Shown here in pieces: positions 8,233 through 16,809 of a stretch of 64,000 bases of DNA. The translations under genes and the position numbers were made by a program. Under the pieces are notes generated by a model. The model was not told where the DNA came from. It did not search any database and saw nothing but the letters and a program-made list of their open reading frames with translations. Numbering within the stretch: position 1 is the stretch's first letter; every line of letters starts with the position of its first letter. This DNA is from Chromatiaceae bacterium (lineage in GTDB: Bacteria > Pseudomonadota > Gammaproteobacteria > Chromatiales > Chromatiaceae): NCBI GenBank assembly GCA_024235415.1, contig JACKML010000004.1:186001-250000 (forward strand), written 5' to 3'.

Positions 8233-9180
8233 CTAGTCAACCTCTGCAAACAGATCGGTGGCCTCCACCAGGCGGCTGCGCGTACCCGACTCGGCAGCTG
8301 AATGCCCGGCATCGGCAATGATCGACAGCTCACTGCCTGACCAGGCGTGATGCAGTTCCCAGGCGTTTTCCAGCGGGCAGATCGCATCATAGCGACCATG
8401 CACGATGACGCCGGGGATCCCGCTCAACCGGCCGGCATCGTCGATCAGCTGGTTTGCACGCAGGAACGCGTCGTGCATGAAGTAGTGGCACTCGATCCGG
8501 GCCATGCTGAGCGCCACGTGCGCCTGGGCAAAATGTGCAGCCACCCGCTCATCCGGCAGCAGAGTCGCGGTGCGTCCCTCCCATACCGACCAGGCCCTGG
8601 CCGCAGCGAGGCGACGCAACTCATCGGTCCCGGTCAACAGCCGGTGATAGGCCGAGAGCATGTCATGGCGCTGCGCCGGTTCGACCGGGGCCACGAAGTC
8701 CTCCCAGTAGTCGGGGAAGATGCGGCTGGCTCCCTGCTGATAGAACCAAGCGATCTCATGCGGGCGGCATAGAAAGATGCCGCGCAGTATCAATGCCCTG
8801 ACGCGCTGCGGGTGGGTCTGCGCATACGCCAGTGCCAACGTCGAGCCCCAGGAGCCGCCAAACACCACCCAACGCTCGATCCCGAGAGTCTCGCGGATTT
8901 TTTCGATATCCGCGACCAGGTCCCAGGTCGTGTTGTTGCTCAGATCGGCATGCGGCGTCGAGCGCCCGGCGCCCCGTTGATCGAACAGCACCACGCGGTA
9001 TCGGTCAGGGTCAAAAAAGCGCCGGTGATAGGGTTCGCAGCCGGCACCGGGGCCGCCATGCAGGAACAGGGCGGGGACGCCATCGGGATTCCCGACCTCC
9101 TCGACATACAGGGTATGGACATCATCGACCGCGAGCTGCAGCGTGTTGTACGGCTGGATTTCCGGATACAGATCTCTCAT
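8233..9180 (-). CDS. pip: Proline iminopeptidase
   Basis: This alpha/beta hydrolase releases N-terminal proline from peptides. The 315-aa product carries the oxyanion-hole motif HGGPG (41-45) and the nucleophile elbow GGSWGS with Ser110. The catalytic Asp lies in VHGRYDAICP and the His in ADAGHSA. Length and start (MRDLYPEIQPYNTLQLAVDD) fit the bacterial S33 proline iminopeptidase family. It converges on the PilZ gene with a 12-nt gap. Confidence 0.93.
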   Translation of the reverse strand: MRDLYPEIQPYNTLQLAVDDVHTLYVEEVGNPDGVPALFLHGGPGAGCEPYHRRFFDPDRYRVVLFDQRGAGRSTPHADLSNNTTWDLVADIEKIRETLGIERWVVFGGSWGSTLALAYAQTHPQRVRALILRGIFLCRPHEIAWFYQQGASRIFPDYWEDFVAPVEPAQRHDMLSAYHRLLTGTDELRRLAAARAWSVWEGRTATLLPDERVAAHFAQAHVALSMARIECHYFMHDAFLRANQLIDDAGRLSGIPGVIVHGRYDAICPLENAWELHHAWSGSELSIIADAGHSAAESGTRSRLVEATDLFAEVD

Positions 9181-9230
9181 ACGGCCAGATTGTAGTGCAG
9201 TGTTTCAGGCGATGCGGCCCGACCCGGGCA

Positions 9231-11042
9231 TCAGGCCCGCGAGGAACGTTTGCGCTCATGCTCCTTAAGGAATTTCTTGCGCAGGCGGATCGCGGTGGGC
9301 GTGATCTCGACCAGCTCATCGTCCTCGATGAACTCCAGCGCCTGCTCCAGCGTCAGTCGGATTGCCGGGGTCAACATCACCGCATCATCCTTGCCCGAGG
9401 CACGGATGTTGGTCAGCTGCTTTGCCTTGAGCGGATTGACGGTCAGATCGTTGTCGCGCGCATGGATGCCGACGATCTGCCCCTCATAGACCTCGTCGCC
9501 GGGCTTGACGAACATACGGCCACGTTCCTGCAGACTCATCAGCGCATAACCCAGCACCTTGCCGGTGCCGTTGGAGATCATCACGCCGTTTTTACGCGGC
9601 GCAATACCGCCGTGCTGCGCCGGCCCGTAGTGATCGAACACGTGATAGATAAGCCCGGTACCTGAAGTGGTCGTCATAAACTCGGTCTGGAAACCGATCA
9701 GACCGCGCGAGGCGATGATGTAATCGAGGCGTACCCGACCGTTGCCGTCCGGCAGCATGTCGCGAAGCTCCGCCTTGCGCATCCCCAGCGCCTCCATCAT
9801 CGCACCCTGATGCTGCTCCTCGACGTCGACCGTGACTTCTTCGTATGGTTCGCACACCTCACCATCGATCTCGCGGAAGATCACCTCCGGACGCGACACT
9901 GCCAACTCGAAACCCTCGCGGCGCATGTTTTCCAGCAGCACCGAAAGATGCAGCTCGCCACGCCCGGAGACCTTGAACTTCTCCGGATCGGTACCCTCCT
10001 CGACACGCAGCGCCACGTTGTGGATCAACTCACGCTCAAGGCGCTCCTTGAGCTGGCGCGACGTAAGGTACTTGCCTTCACGACCGGCGAACGGCGAGGC
10101 GTTCACCTGGAACGTCATCGATACCGTCGGCTCGTCAACGGTCAGCGGCGGCAGCGACTCGACCTTGTTCGGGTCGCACAGGGTATCGGAGACGTTCGGC
10201 GCCTCCATCCCGGTAATCGCGATGATGTCACCGGCCTCCGCCTGCGGGACCTCGTGACGCTCCAGGCCGTGATAGCCGTAGACCAGGCCGACCCTTGCCT
10301 TGTGGACCTCGCCGTCGTACTTGACCACGACGACCTGCTGGTTCGGCCGGATGCTGCCACGACGCACGCGCCCAACCGCGATCGCCCCGACATAGCTGTT
10401 GTAGTCGAGGTTGGAAATCTGCATCTGCAGCGGGCCGTCCGGATCCACGTCCGGTACCGGGCAGTGCTCGATGATGGCCTCGAACAGCGGTGTCATGTCG
10501 CCACTGCGCGCCTCGCTGTCGCGCGAGGCATAGCCGTTGATCGCAGAGGCATAGATCACCGGGAAATCGAGCTGGGCATCATTGGCACCGAGGTTGTCGA
10601 ACAGTTCGAATACCTGATTGACCACCCAGTCCGGGCGCGCGCCCCACTTGTCGATCTTGTTGATCACCACGATCGGACGCAGGCCATGCTTGAACGCCTT
10701 TTGCGTGACGAAACGCGTCTGTGGCATAGGGCCTTCCTGCGCATCGACCAGCAGCAGCACCGAATCGACCATCGACAACACGCGCTCGACCTCGCCGCCG
10801 AAATCGGCATGCCCCGGGGTATCGACGATGTTGATTCGGTAGTCTTTCCAGCGCAACGCGGTGTTCTTCGACAGGATGGTGATGCCGCGCTCCTTTTCCT
10901 GGTCGTTGGAGTCCATGACACGCTCGACCTTGCCGAAGCGCGCACCGAGCGTTCCCGACTGTTTGAGCAACTCATCGACGAGGGTGGTCTTGCCATGGTC
11001 GACGTGCGCGATGATCGCGACGTTTCGAAGATTCTGGATCAC
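9231..11042 (-). CDS. typA: Ribosome-associated GTPase TypA/BipA
   Basis: TypA/BipA is a translational GTPase involved in 50S assembly and stress adaptation. The product has the EF-G-like G domain with AHVDHGKT (12-19), DTPGHADFGGE and NKID, then domain II, domain III/V modules and the BipA-specific C-terminal domain. I place the start at GTG 11042 (MIQNLRNVAIIAHVDHGKTT, 603 aa, the usual length). An upstream in-frame start at 11099 would lie upstream of the TATAAT promoter element and adds a Pro-rich, unconserved segment. Confidence 0.96.
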   Translation of the reverse strand: MIQNLRNVAIIAHVDHGKTTLVDELLKQSGTLGARFGKVERVMDSNDQEKERGITILSKNTALRWKDYRINIVDTPGHADFGGEVERVLSMVDSVLLLVDAQEGPMPQTRFVTQKAFKHGLRPIVVINKIDKWGARPDWVVNQVFELFDNLGANDAQLDFPVIYASAINGYASRDSEARSGDMTPLFEAIIEHCPVPDVDPDGPLQMQISNLDYNSYVGAIAVGRVRRGSIRPNQQVVVVKYDGEVHKARVGLVYGYHGLERHEVPQAEAGDIIAITGMEAPNVSDTLCDPNKVESLPPLTVDEPTVSMTFQVNASPFAGREGKYLTSRQLKERLERELIHNVALRVEEGTDPEKFKVSGRGELHLSVLLENMRREGFELAVSRPEVIFREIDGEVCEPYEEVTVDVEEQHQGAMMEALGMRKAELRDMLPDGNGRVRLDYIIASRGLIGFQTEFMTTTSGTGLIYHVFDHYGPAQHGGIAPRKNGVMISNGTGKVLGYALMSLQERGRMFVKPGDEVYEGQIVGIHARDNDLTVNPLKAKQLTNIRASGKDDAVMLTPAIRLTLEQALEFIEDDELVEITPTAIRLRKKFLKEHERKRSSRA

Positions 11043-11075
11043 GGGGGGAAGTACCGCTGGAGGGAAAGGCGCGGG

Positions 11076-11081
11076 ATTATA
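11076..11081 (-). promoter_or_regulatory. typA: typA promoter -10 box
   Basis: The minus strand carries a perfect TATAAT at 11081-11076, preceded by a G-run. The predicted transcription start is about 11069, leaving a leader of roughly 27 nt before GTG 11042. No good -35 is visible at 17 nt; a TATCGT-like hexamer is the closest. The position of this box argues against the longer typA start. Confidence 0.6.
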
Positions 11082-11126
11082 CCCCCACTGCCGCAACAAC
11101 GATACGGCGCAGCATGCCGCACGTGG

Positions 11127-11729
11127 TCACGGCGCATCCCCCTCACGCAAACGCTCGATCAGCACGGCAGCGTCGGCATGCCCACCGCCGGCGGCCCGTC
11201 GCAGCCACAGCAGCGCGGCCGTGCGATCCGCTGCGGCGCCAACACCTTCAGCCAGCATGGCACCGGCTAGGAACTGCGCATCCACAAGGCCCTGCGTGGC
11301 CGCGCGCAGCATCCACCGCAGCGCCGCAGCATCATCGCGCGGCGTACCGGTGCCGGTGGCCAGGCAGTGCGCCAGGTTGAATTGCGCCTCAGCGATCCCA
11401 GCCTCCGCCGCCCGCCGATACCAGTAAACCGCCTGCACGGGATCGATCGGCTGCCCTGCGATGCCGTGATCGAACGCCGCGCCGAGGTTGAGCTGCGCCC
11501 AGGCATCGCCCTGGTGCGCCTGTCGCGCCAGGTCAGCGCCGGCATTCGGCGGTGCGGCAGCGGCAATCGCAGCGCTGATCAGCATGGCTGCACCGAAGAC
11601 CAGGCGTCCGGGGAACGCGCGCGGACCGGACAACAGACAGGCTGTGGATAACTCTGTGGATGCTTTTTCGCCCATTCTCCGCCCGGCGACCCGCCCGCTC
11701 CAGCCATTCCGAAGGGTAATATTTTTCAT
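11127..11729 (-). CDS. Exported Sel1-repeat (TPR-like) protein
   Basis: The 200-aa product has a hydrophobic segment at about residues 43-60 ending in AAAAPP, consistent with a signal peptide. It is followed by three to four Sel1-like repeats of about 36 residues, such as AQLNLGAAFDHG...AVYWYRRAAEAG and AQFNLAHCLATG...ALRWMLRAATQG. Sel1 repeats mediate protein-protein contacts, and the specific partner cannot be read from sequence. The start is uncertain: ATG 11729 lacks a clear SD, and ATG 11675 would give a more compact signal peptide. A TAAAAT box at 11754-11759 (minus) fits the longer form. Confidence 0.75.
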   Translation of the reverse strand: MKNITLRNGWSGRVAGRRMGEKASTELSTACLLSGPRAFPGRLVFGAAMLISAAIAAAAPPNAGADLARQAHQGDAWAQLNLGAAFDHGIAGQPIDPVQAVYWYRRAAEAGIAEAQFNLAHCLATGTGTPRDDAAALRWMLRAATQGLVDAQFLAGAMLAEGVGAAADRTAALLWLRRAAGGGHADAAVLIERLREGDAP

Positions 11730-11794
11730 TTATTTTCAATGTGTTGCAGCACGATTTTAACACCTGTCGGCGAATTGACGCGTAACTTGCGAAA

Positions 11795-11823
11795 TAGACA
11801 CCCGCAATCAGTGTGAATAATCT
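11795..11823 (+). promoter_or_regulatory. Candidate sigma70 promoter for the NTF2-like gene
   Basis: TAGACA (11795-11800) and TAATCT (11818-11823) are separated by 17 nt, upstream of the gene starting at 11875. The region is AT-richer than its surroundings and is shared with the divergent Sel1-repeat gene. Confidence 0.4.
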
Positions 11824-11874
11824 GTCGCCGATATGCTCCAATCCCCGGCCGGTAGAGCATTGAAGGAATCGCCA

Positions 11875-12267
11875 ATGACACGCGCAGTGATCGACACCTG
11901 GCTGCAGGAGTTCGTCAGATCCGCACTGGTCCACGATCTGCAGGCGCACATGGCGCTGATCTCTCCGGATGTGGCGGTTTTCGGCGTTCCCGGGTTCGAC
12001 AGCCTGGGCTACCAGGACTGGTACCGGCAATGCGAACACGAATTCCCGCAGGGTCTGCTCGCCGACATGAGCTACAGCAAGATCGACATACGCACGACGG
12101 GTACGCAGCACATCCTGTTCAAGGCACTGGAAAGCACACGCACCGCGCAGGGCGAACACATCGTACAGGGGGTGGAGATGCTGCTGCAGCATGCGGACAG
12201 CGGCTGGAAACTGAAACAGCTGCGGCTGCTGCCGCACGACGAATCAAGCCACGACGGCCTGATCTGA
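11875..12267 (+). CDS. NTF2/SnoaL-like domain protein of unknown function
   Basis: The 130-aa product starts MTRAVIDTWLQEFVRSALVH. It has the pattern of a small alpha+beta cone fold: an N-terminal helix, HMALISPDVAVFGVPGFD, then alternating beta strands ending in GWKLKQLRLLP. Such domains occur in isomerases, ketosteroid-like enzymes and simple binding proteins, and no catalytic residues can be assigned here. I chose ATG 11875 because AAGGA lies 7 nt upstream; a longer in-frame start at 11833 is less likely. It is convergent with the chemoreceptor gene. Confidence 0.7.
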   Translation: MTRAVIDTWLQEFVRSALVHDLQAHMALISPDVAVFGVPGFDSLGYQDWYRQCEHEFPQGLLADMSYSKIDIRTTGTQHILFKALESTRTAQGEHIVQGVEMLLQHADSGWKLKQLRLLPHDESSHDGLI

Positions 12268-12274
12268 GGCCGTC
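12253..12274. other. Hairpin between convergent genes
   Basis: A perfect 7-bp inverted repeat (12253-12259 with 12268-12274) spans the stop codon of the NTF2-like gene, just before the convergent chemoreceptor end. There is no T-tract on either side, so its role as a bidirectional terminator is only possible. Confidence 0.3.
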
Positions 12275-12293
12275 ATGACGTCACCATCCGGTT

Positions 12294-14420
12294 TCAACCG
12301 GTCTTGAAGGTGCTGATCAGCTGCTGCAGGTGAGCCGACACCGAGCCGAGCTCTGCAGTTGAGGACTCCAGTTCCTGCGCGCCCTGACTGGTCTGTTCGG
12401 CCACCTCACTGATCGTGACCATGGTCTGATTGATATCGTCAACGCTACGGCTCTGCTCGACCACCGCCGCGGCGATACTGCCAGAGGTCGCGGAGATCGT
12501 GGCGATGTTTTCAATGATCTCCTCGAGGCTCTGCCGCGTCTCATCGGCACGCTGCACCGTGCCCCGCGCCTGCCCGCGCCCGGTCTCCATCACGCTGACC
12601 GCATGCCTGGACGCCTGCTGCAGGCGTTCGATCATGCCCTGGATCTCTTCGGTCGACTCCTGGGTGCGACTGGCCAGGCTGCGCACCTCGTCGGCGACCA
12701 CCGCGAATCCCCGGCCCTGTTCGCCGGCGCGCGCCGCCTCGATCGCCGCATTGAGTGCCAGCAGATTGGTCTGCTCAGCGACCCCGCGGATCACGTCGAG
12801 TACTCCGCCGATGCGCTCGCTATCCTGTTCGAGCTCGTGAATCACCGCTGCAGCCTGTTCCACGTCGGCGGCGAGACGGCTGATCTCTGCCTGGGTGGCG
12901 GCCAATACCGATTGGCCGCGCTTCGCTGACGCCTGGGCCGACGTGGCCGCGTCCGCGCCGGTCTGCGCCATGCCCTGAACCTCGTGCGCCGTCGACAGCA
13001 TCTCGGTGGTCGCATGCGCCACCCGCTCGGTCTCGGCGCGCTGGCGCTGGGTCCCGTTGCTGGCCTGCTGACTTACCGAGGCCATCTGGTTCGCCGCCGC
13101 GCTCACGCGATGAACCGTAGTCGCCACCTCACAGATCGTATGACGGATCTTGTGCATGAAACTGTTGAACGACTGGGCGAGTCGGGCCACTTCATCGTTG
13201 CCCTTGAACGTCAGTTCACGCGTCAGGTCGCCGTCGCCGTTGGCGATCTCTTCCATCGCCGACACCGCCGCATTGAGTTTGCAGCTGATGCTGCTGCTGA
13301 TCAGCCAGGAGACCACCACCCCGATCGCCAGCCCGCCGAGCAACAGGATCCATACCAGGCCGCGCGTCGCCGAGGCCTGGTCGGCCAGGGCAGCGCTCTG
13401 GACGTCGATCTGCTGATGCAGACTGTCGACCAGGGCATGGGCCTGGCGCGACAGCTCCGCCATCAGGGGCCCGACCTCGGTGCGCACCAGGTAGACGTCT
13501 GTGTAGGCCTGGTCACCGCCGTGCACATCGAACACCTTGTGCAGCGCATCGATATACGCCGCACGCGAGACCTGCAGCCGTTCCAGCGCATCCGTCTGTT
13601 CGAACGTCAGCCGGTCCTCGGCTGCAGCGGCCTGCAACCGCTCCAGCGCAAGCGCGTTCTGCTGCAGGTACAGGTCAGTGTTCTCCCGCAGTGCGGCATC
13701 GCGAAACGCCAGGAAGCCGCGCATGCCATTGATCACCTGGCCCCAGGTGTAACGCAGATCCTGCAACGCCTCCAATACGCCGATGCGCGCACTCAGGCGC
13801 GCAATTGCCGCTTCGTCCACGCTGGCCGTCAGGGTACCGAACTCGTCGCGTGACGCCGTCGCCAGGGCGGACAGGTCAGCGATCACCTCTTCCTGCGCCT
13901 CCTGTTCGGAGGTCAGCATCTCTCCCATCGCCTGCAGGATTTCCATGTGGCGCGGATTCAGCTGCTGTTCTGCCAGCGACATCGCCGGCATGTTCTTGAC
14001 CGCGGCTGAAGTGAGTTCGAGGATGCGCGGCTCGTAGGCGGAAAACTGCTGCACCTTGTCGGCTATTGCGGCGAAATCCTCGATAGAGCCGCGTTCGTTC
14101 AGCCGACCGAGGGCGTCACGGGCACTGGCCAACGCTGCCGCCAGAGCGCGATTGTCCTCCAGGTAACTCTCCTTGTGTGCCGGCTCGCCACTCTTCAGGT
14201 AGAAGCCCATCGAGGCCGCCGTGCGGTGCACCTGATTCTCCAGTTCCATCACTGCCAGCACCGCGGGCTGGATCTGTTCCACGACGCGACGTGCATTCTC
14301 CTCGGTGCGATAGGCGCCACGCAGACCGGCCAGCGAAACCGCCAGCAGCACGATCAGCACGATCCCGAAGGCAGCTCGCAGCTTCTGCTTGATCGACCAG
14401 GAATCCAGGATTCTGTTCAT
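12294..14420 (-). CDS. Methyl-accepting chemotaxis protein
   Basis: This is a transmembrane chemoreceptor of 708 aa. The first membrane helix is at about residues 16-37, followed by a large periplasmic region of four-helix-bundle type (about 40-345). The second membrane helix lies near 347-368 (GLVWILLLGGLAIGVVVSWL). A HAMP domain and a cytoplasmic signalling domain follow, with the hairpin tip ERIGGVLDVIRGVAEQTNLL and ALNAAIEAARAGEQGRGFAV. There is no C-terminal NWETF-like receptor-tethering pentapeptide. I chose ATG 14420; GTG 14435 is in frame. No che genes are adjacent. Confidence 0.92.
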   Translation of the reverse strand: MNRILDSWSIKQKLRAAFGIVLIVLLAVSLAGLRGAYRTEENARRVVEQIQPAVLAVMELENQVHRTAASMGFYLKSGEPAHKESYLEDNRALAAALASARDALGRLNERGSIEDFAAIADKVQQFSAYEPRILELTSAAVKNMPAMSLAEQQLNPRHMEILQAMGEMLTSEQEAQEEVIADLSALATASRDEFGTLTASVDEAAIARLSARIGVLEALQDLRYTWGQVINGMRGFLAFRDAALRENTDLYLQQNALALERLQAAAAEDRLTFEQTDALERLQVSRAAYIDALHKVFDVHGGDQAYTDVYLVRTEVGPLMAELSRQAHALVDSLHQQIDVQSAALADQASATRGLVWILLLGGLAIGVVVSWLISSSISCKLNAAVSAMEEIANGDGDLTRELTFKGNDEVARLAQSFNSFMHKIRHTICEVATTVHRVSAAANQMASVSQQASNGTQRQRAETERVAHATTEMLSTAHEVQGMAQTGADAATSAQASAKRGQSVLAATQAEISRLAADVEQAAAVIHELEQDSERIGGVLDVIRGVAEQTNLLALNAAIEAARAGEQGRGFAVVADEVRSLASRTQESTEEIQGMIERLQQASRHAVSVMETGRGQARGTVQRADETRQSLEEIIENIATISATSGSIAAAVVEQSRSVDDINQTMVTISEVAEQTSQGAQELESSTAELGSVSAHLQQLISTFKTG

Positions 14421-14499
14421 TGCTGTCTCACCCAACGTTGACGCGCACGAAAATGTGCGCGGGCTCTGGTGGTCCTTAACGCAGAGTAGCGACCGGCCG

Positions 14500-14527
14500 G
14501 GATTGGCCTTGAGACTTTTTAACTTTG
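14500..14527 (-). promoter_or_regulatory. Possible sigma28 (FliA)-type promoter upstream of the chemoreceptor
   Basis: The minus strand reads CAAAG at about 14527, then GCCAATCC at 14507-14500, with 16 nt between CAAA and GCC. This resembles the TAAA-N15-GCCGATAA flagellar/chemotaxis consensus, with mismatches in both halves. Confidence 0.3.
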
Positions 14528-14528
14528 A

Positions 14529-14960
14529 TCAGGACTGAGTTGGGCGATAGCCCATGGACTGGGATCCGGTCAGATCCCAGGAGAAGGTGCAGTCGAGCTC
14601 CGACAACACGGCGATCAGGCCGCTTTCGCCGTCACGCAGGATGATCGACAGCGGCGAACGCCGACCGAACCGGCGGTGGCCCTGGCGCACCCAGCGCCCC
14701 GCCATCCGCGGATTGAGCGGATATGTGGTACGCAAGGCATCGGATATCCGCAACAGGTAGCCGGCGCGTCGCAGCACCTCAGGACTGTCAGGCAGCACGT
14801 CGGTACCCTCGCGCAGCTTGTTGAGCGCCCGCACCCGCATGGTTTCGGGCAGGCACAGCACCGCCTGGATCTCCTGGGTCTCGAGTTTCCAGGAATCGAG
14901 CAGCCCCATCACAGCGAGCGTGATGTCGCTCAGGGCCTGTTTTTGGCTGTTATCGCTCAT
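14529..14960 (-). CDS. MbcA/ParS/Xre antitoxin-like protein (DUF2384), orphan
   Basis: The 143-aa product resembles the antitoxin family that pairs with RES-domain toxins. Its N-terminal helical part (LLDSWKLETQEIQAVLCLPE) looks like the Xre-type DNA-binding half. Its C-terminal segment (RWVRQGHRRFGRRSPLSIIL, then DGESGLIAVLSELD) matches the toxin-binding DUF2384 pattern. No RES toxin lies next to it; the upstream neighbour is an unrelated hypothetical. I chose ATG 14960 (MSDNSQKQALSDITLAV) over a 33-residue longer form that is Arg/Pro-rich and unconserved in character. Family assignment is moderately sure; a toxin-antitoxin function is not supported. Confidence 0.65.
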   Translation of the reverse strand: MSDNSQKQALSDITLAVMGLLDSWKLETQEIQAVLCLPETMRVRALNKLREGTDVLPDSPEVLRRAGYLLRISDALRTTYPLNPRMAGRWVRQGHRRFGRRSPLSIILRDGESGLIAVLSELDCTFSWDLTGSQSMGYRPTQS

Positions 14961-15104
14961 GCTGCTGCTCCGGGTGTGCCCGATCGGCCACGTTGACAGG
15001 TGGGCGGTTAGCGGCGCACGCGCCCAAACCATGCAATTTGGTCGGATATTAGCATCCACCCGATACCAGCCATACCCTGCAACGTCAGCGGCTATTGCCG
15101 CCGG

Positions 15105-15554
15105 CTAACCCGGGAACAGGCGCTGCCACCACCGTCGGCGCCCTGCGGTCTGACGCGTCGCCTCGAGGTCTATCGGGGGAATGCGGCTCAGCACCCAGCC
15201 CGGCAATGGCGGATTGTTGCTGTAGCCGCACGACACGCCGAGATTGTGCGGGTCGTATATCTTCACCATCGACGGGGACTGCGGGTCGTCGGCATAGACG
15301 ATGCCACAGTAGTCCTCGTCGTGTTCGCGCCGCAGCAACACATCGATTTCATCAACGAACTGCAACAGGTCCGTGGCGTCCGCGCTGTTCAGCGGCACTT
15401 GTTCACCCACAGCATAGATGAACCAACCCTGCGGCTGGGCACGCACCCTGTCCCACAGGGCATCCAACTGCGGCCAGCGCAGCGCCGAGGTAAAGCTGCC
15501 GCGAAACGCGCGAAGAAAAGGCTGATCGGGCAAGTCCGGCTTGTTCACGTGCAC
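15105..15554 (-). CDS. Conserved hypothetical protein
   Basis: I do not recognise this family. The 149-aa product starts MHVNKPDLPDQPFLRAFRGS, has no signal peptide or membrane segment, and is acidic in its middle part (FVDEIDVLLRREHDEDYCGI). It ends in a basic Trp/Arg cluster (GRRRWWQRLFPG). The segment YDPHNLGVSCGYSNNPPLPGW looks constrained (aromatic, Gly and Cys). It lies upstream of the MbcA-like gene on the same strand, separated by 144 nt, so co-transcription is possible but not shown. Confidence 0.65.
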   Translation of the reverse strand: MHVNKPDLPDQPFLRAFRGSFTSALRWPQLDALWDRVRAQPQGWFIYAVGEQVPLNSADATDLLQFVDEIDVLLRREHDEDYCGIVYADDPQSPSMVKIYDPHNLGVSCGYSNNPPLPGWVLSRIPPIDLEATRQTAGRRRWWQRLFPG

Positions 15555-15610
15555 ACAAGGCTCTCACAGTTAACTCGCCAGCTAAGATGCCACCAAGACT
15601 GGCGCAACGC

Positions 15611-15616
15611 TATACT
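15611..15616 (+). promoter_or_regulatory. purC: Candidate purC promoter -10 box
   Basis: TATACT at 15611-15616 lies 29 nt before the purC ATG at 15646. No convincing -35 hexamer is present. Confidence 0.4.
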
Positions 15617-15645
15617 TGCGCGGTTCTCAAGCAAGCGAGCAAACA

Positions 15646-16530
15646 ATGAATGCCCTGCACCACTCCGCGCTGTCCGGCCTGACGCTGATCAATCGGGGAA
15701 AGGTCCGAGATGTCTACGAGGTTGACGCCGACCACCTGCTGATCGTCGCCACCGATCGGCTGTCGGCGTTTGATGTCGTCCTGCCGCAGCCGATTCCTGG
15801 CAAAGGCGAAGTGCTGACCAGGGTCGCCAATTTCTGGTTCGCCCGCACGCGCAACATCATCCCCAATCATCTTAGTGATCGTCCGCTTTCAGCGGTTGTC
15901 CGCGACCCGGCAGAACGCGCCGCGCTGGGCGAACGCGCGATCATCGTCAAGAAACTCAAGCCCCTGCCGGTCGAGGCGATCGTCCGCGGCTACCTCATCG
16001 GCTCTGGCTGGAAGGACTACCAGGCGACTGGCGCCATCTGTGGCATCAACCTGCCTCCCGGCCTGCGCATGGCCGACCGGCTGCCGCAACCGATCTTCAC
16101 TCCCTCGACCAAGGCGGAGGCCGGCGCCCACGACGAGAACATCGATTTCGAGCGTACCGTGGCACTGCTCGGTCCGGACCTGGCGACCCAGGTGCGCGAC
16201 GCCGCCCTGCGCATCTACAGCGAGTGCGCGGCCTATGCGCTGGAGCGCGGCATCATCATCGCCGACACCAAGTTCGAGTTCGGCCTCGATGCCGATGGCA
16301 GGCTGCACCTGATCGACGAGATACTGACCCCGGACTCGTCGCGTTTCTGGCCCGCCGACCAGTACCAACCGGGTTCCAGCCCGCCGAGCTTCGACAAGCA
16401 GTTCGTGCGCGACTACCTGGAGACGCTCGATTGGGACAAGACACCACCCGGCCCGACACTGCCGCAAGACATTATCGACAGGACCGCCGCGAAATACCGC
16501 GAGGCGGAAACACGGCTGACCGGCCACTGA
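15646..16530 (+). CDS. purC: Phosphoribosylaminoimidazole-succinocarboxamide synthase
   Basis: PurC (SAICAR synthetase) ligates aspartate to CAIR in de novo purine synthesis. The 294-aa product is the longer form of the enzyme; the E. coli-type protein is about 237 aa. It contains GKVRDVYEVDADHLLIVATD at the ATP-binding N-terminus, VKKLKPLPVEAIVRGYLIGS, and the signature LIDEILTPDSSRFWPADQYQ. The start at ATG 15646 gives MNALHHSALSGLTLINRGKV; an in-frame TTG at 15616 overlaps the -10 box and is unlikely. Confidence 0.96.
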   Translation: MNALHHSALSGLTLINRGKVRDVYEVDADHLLIVATDRLSAFDVVLPQPIPGKGEVLTRVANFWFARTRNIIPNHLSDRPLSAVVRDPAERAALGERAIIVKKLKPLPVEAIVRGYLIGSGWKDYQATGAICGINLPPGLRMADRLPQPIFTPSTKAEAGAHDENIDFERTVALLGPDLATQVRDAALRIYSECAAYALERGIIIADTKFEFGLDADGRLHLIDEILTPDSSRFWPADQYQPGSSPPSFDKQFVRDYLETLDWDKTPPGPTLPQDIIDRTAAKYREAETRLTGH

Positions 16531-16560
16531 GCTGCGGCCGCAAACGGGCCCGGGAATATC

Positions 16561-16809
16561 ATGAGCACACCGCGCATCACCCTTTACACGGCCCGCAACT
16601 GCCCGCACTGCAAGCGCGCGAAGCAATATTTCCAGCACAGAGGTCTACGCTTCCAGGAATTCGACGTGGAGCAGAATGCCCGGGCGCAGAAGGCGTTTGC
16701 GCGCTTTGGCGCACGCGGGGTTCCGGTAATTTTGGTCGGTGATATCCGGATCGATGGTTTCGACCGCCAGCGTCTCGATGCGTTGTTGAACGGAACGGAC
16801 GACGCTTGA
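16561..16809 (+). CDS. Glutaredoxin-family protein
   Basis: This 82-aa thioredoxin-fold protein has the redox motif CPHC at about residues 14-17 (CPHCKRAKQYF) and the cis-Pro loop GVPVILVGD. Those features fit small glutaredoxins or NrdH-like redoxins that reduce disulfides in the cytoplasm. CPHC rather than CPYC makes a classical GrxC assignment uncertain. Its stop codon overlaps the TTG start of srkA, so the two are probably translated together. Confidence 0.88.
   Translation: MSTPRITLYTARNCPHCKRAKQYFQHRGLRFQEFDVEQNARAQKAFARFGARGVPVILVGDIRIDGFDRQRLDALLNGTDDA

Noticed and set aside
11043..11099. 19-residue N-terminal extension of TypA
   Set aside because: It contains the TATAAT promoter element and is Pro-rich; the conserved N-terminus begins at GTG 11042.
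9810..11270. Long open frame (486 codons) on the plus strand antisense to typA
   Set aside because: Composition (many Arg, His, Asp, Val) is that of an antisense shadow in GC-rich DNA, and the typA reading has all family motifs.
12276..12283. Palindrome TGACGTCA between convergent genes
   Set aside because: An 8-bp palindrome of this kind is expected by chance in 64 kb, and no promoter is nearby.
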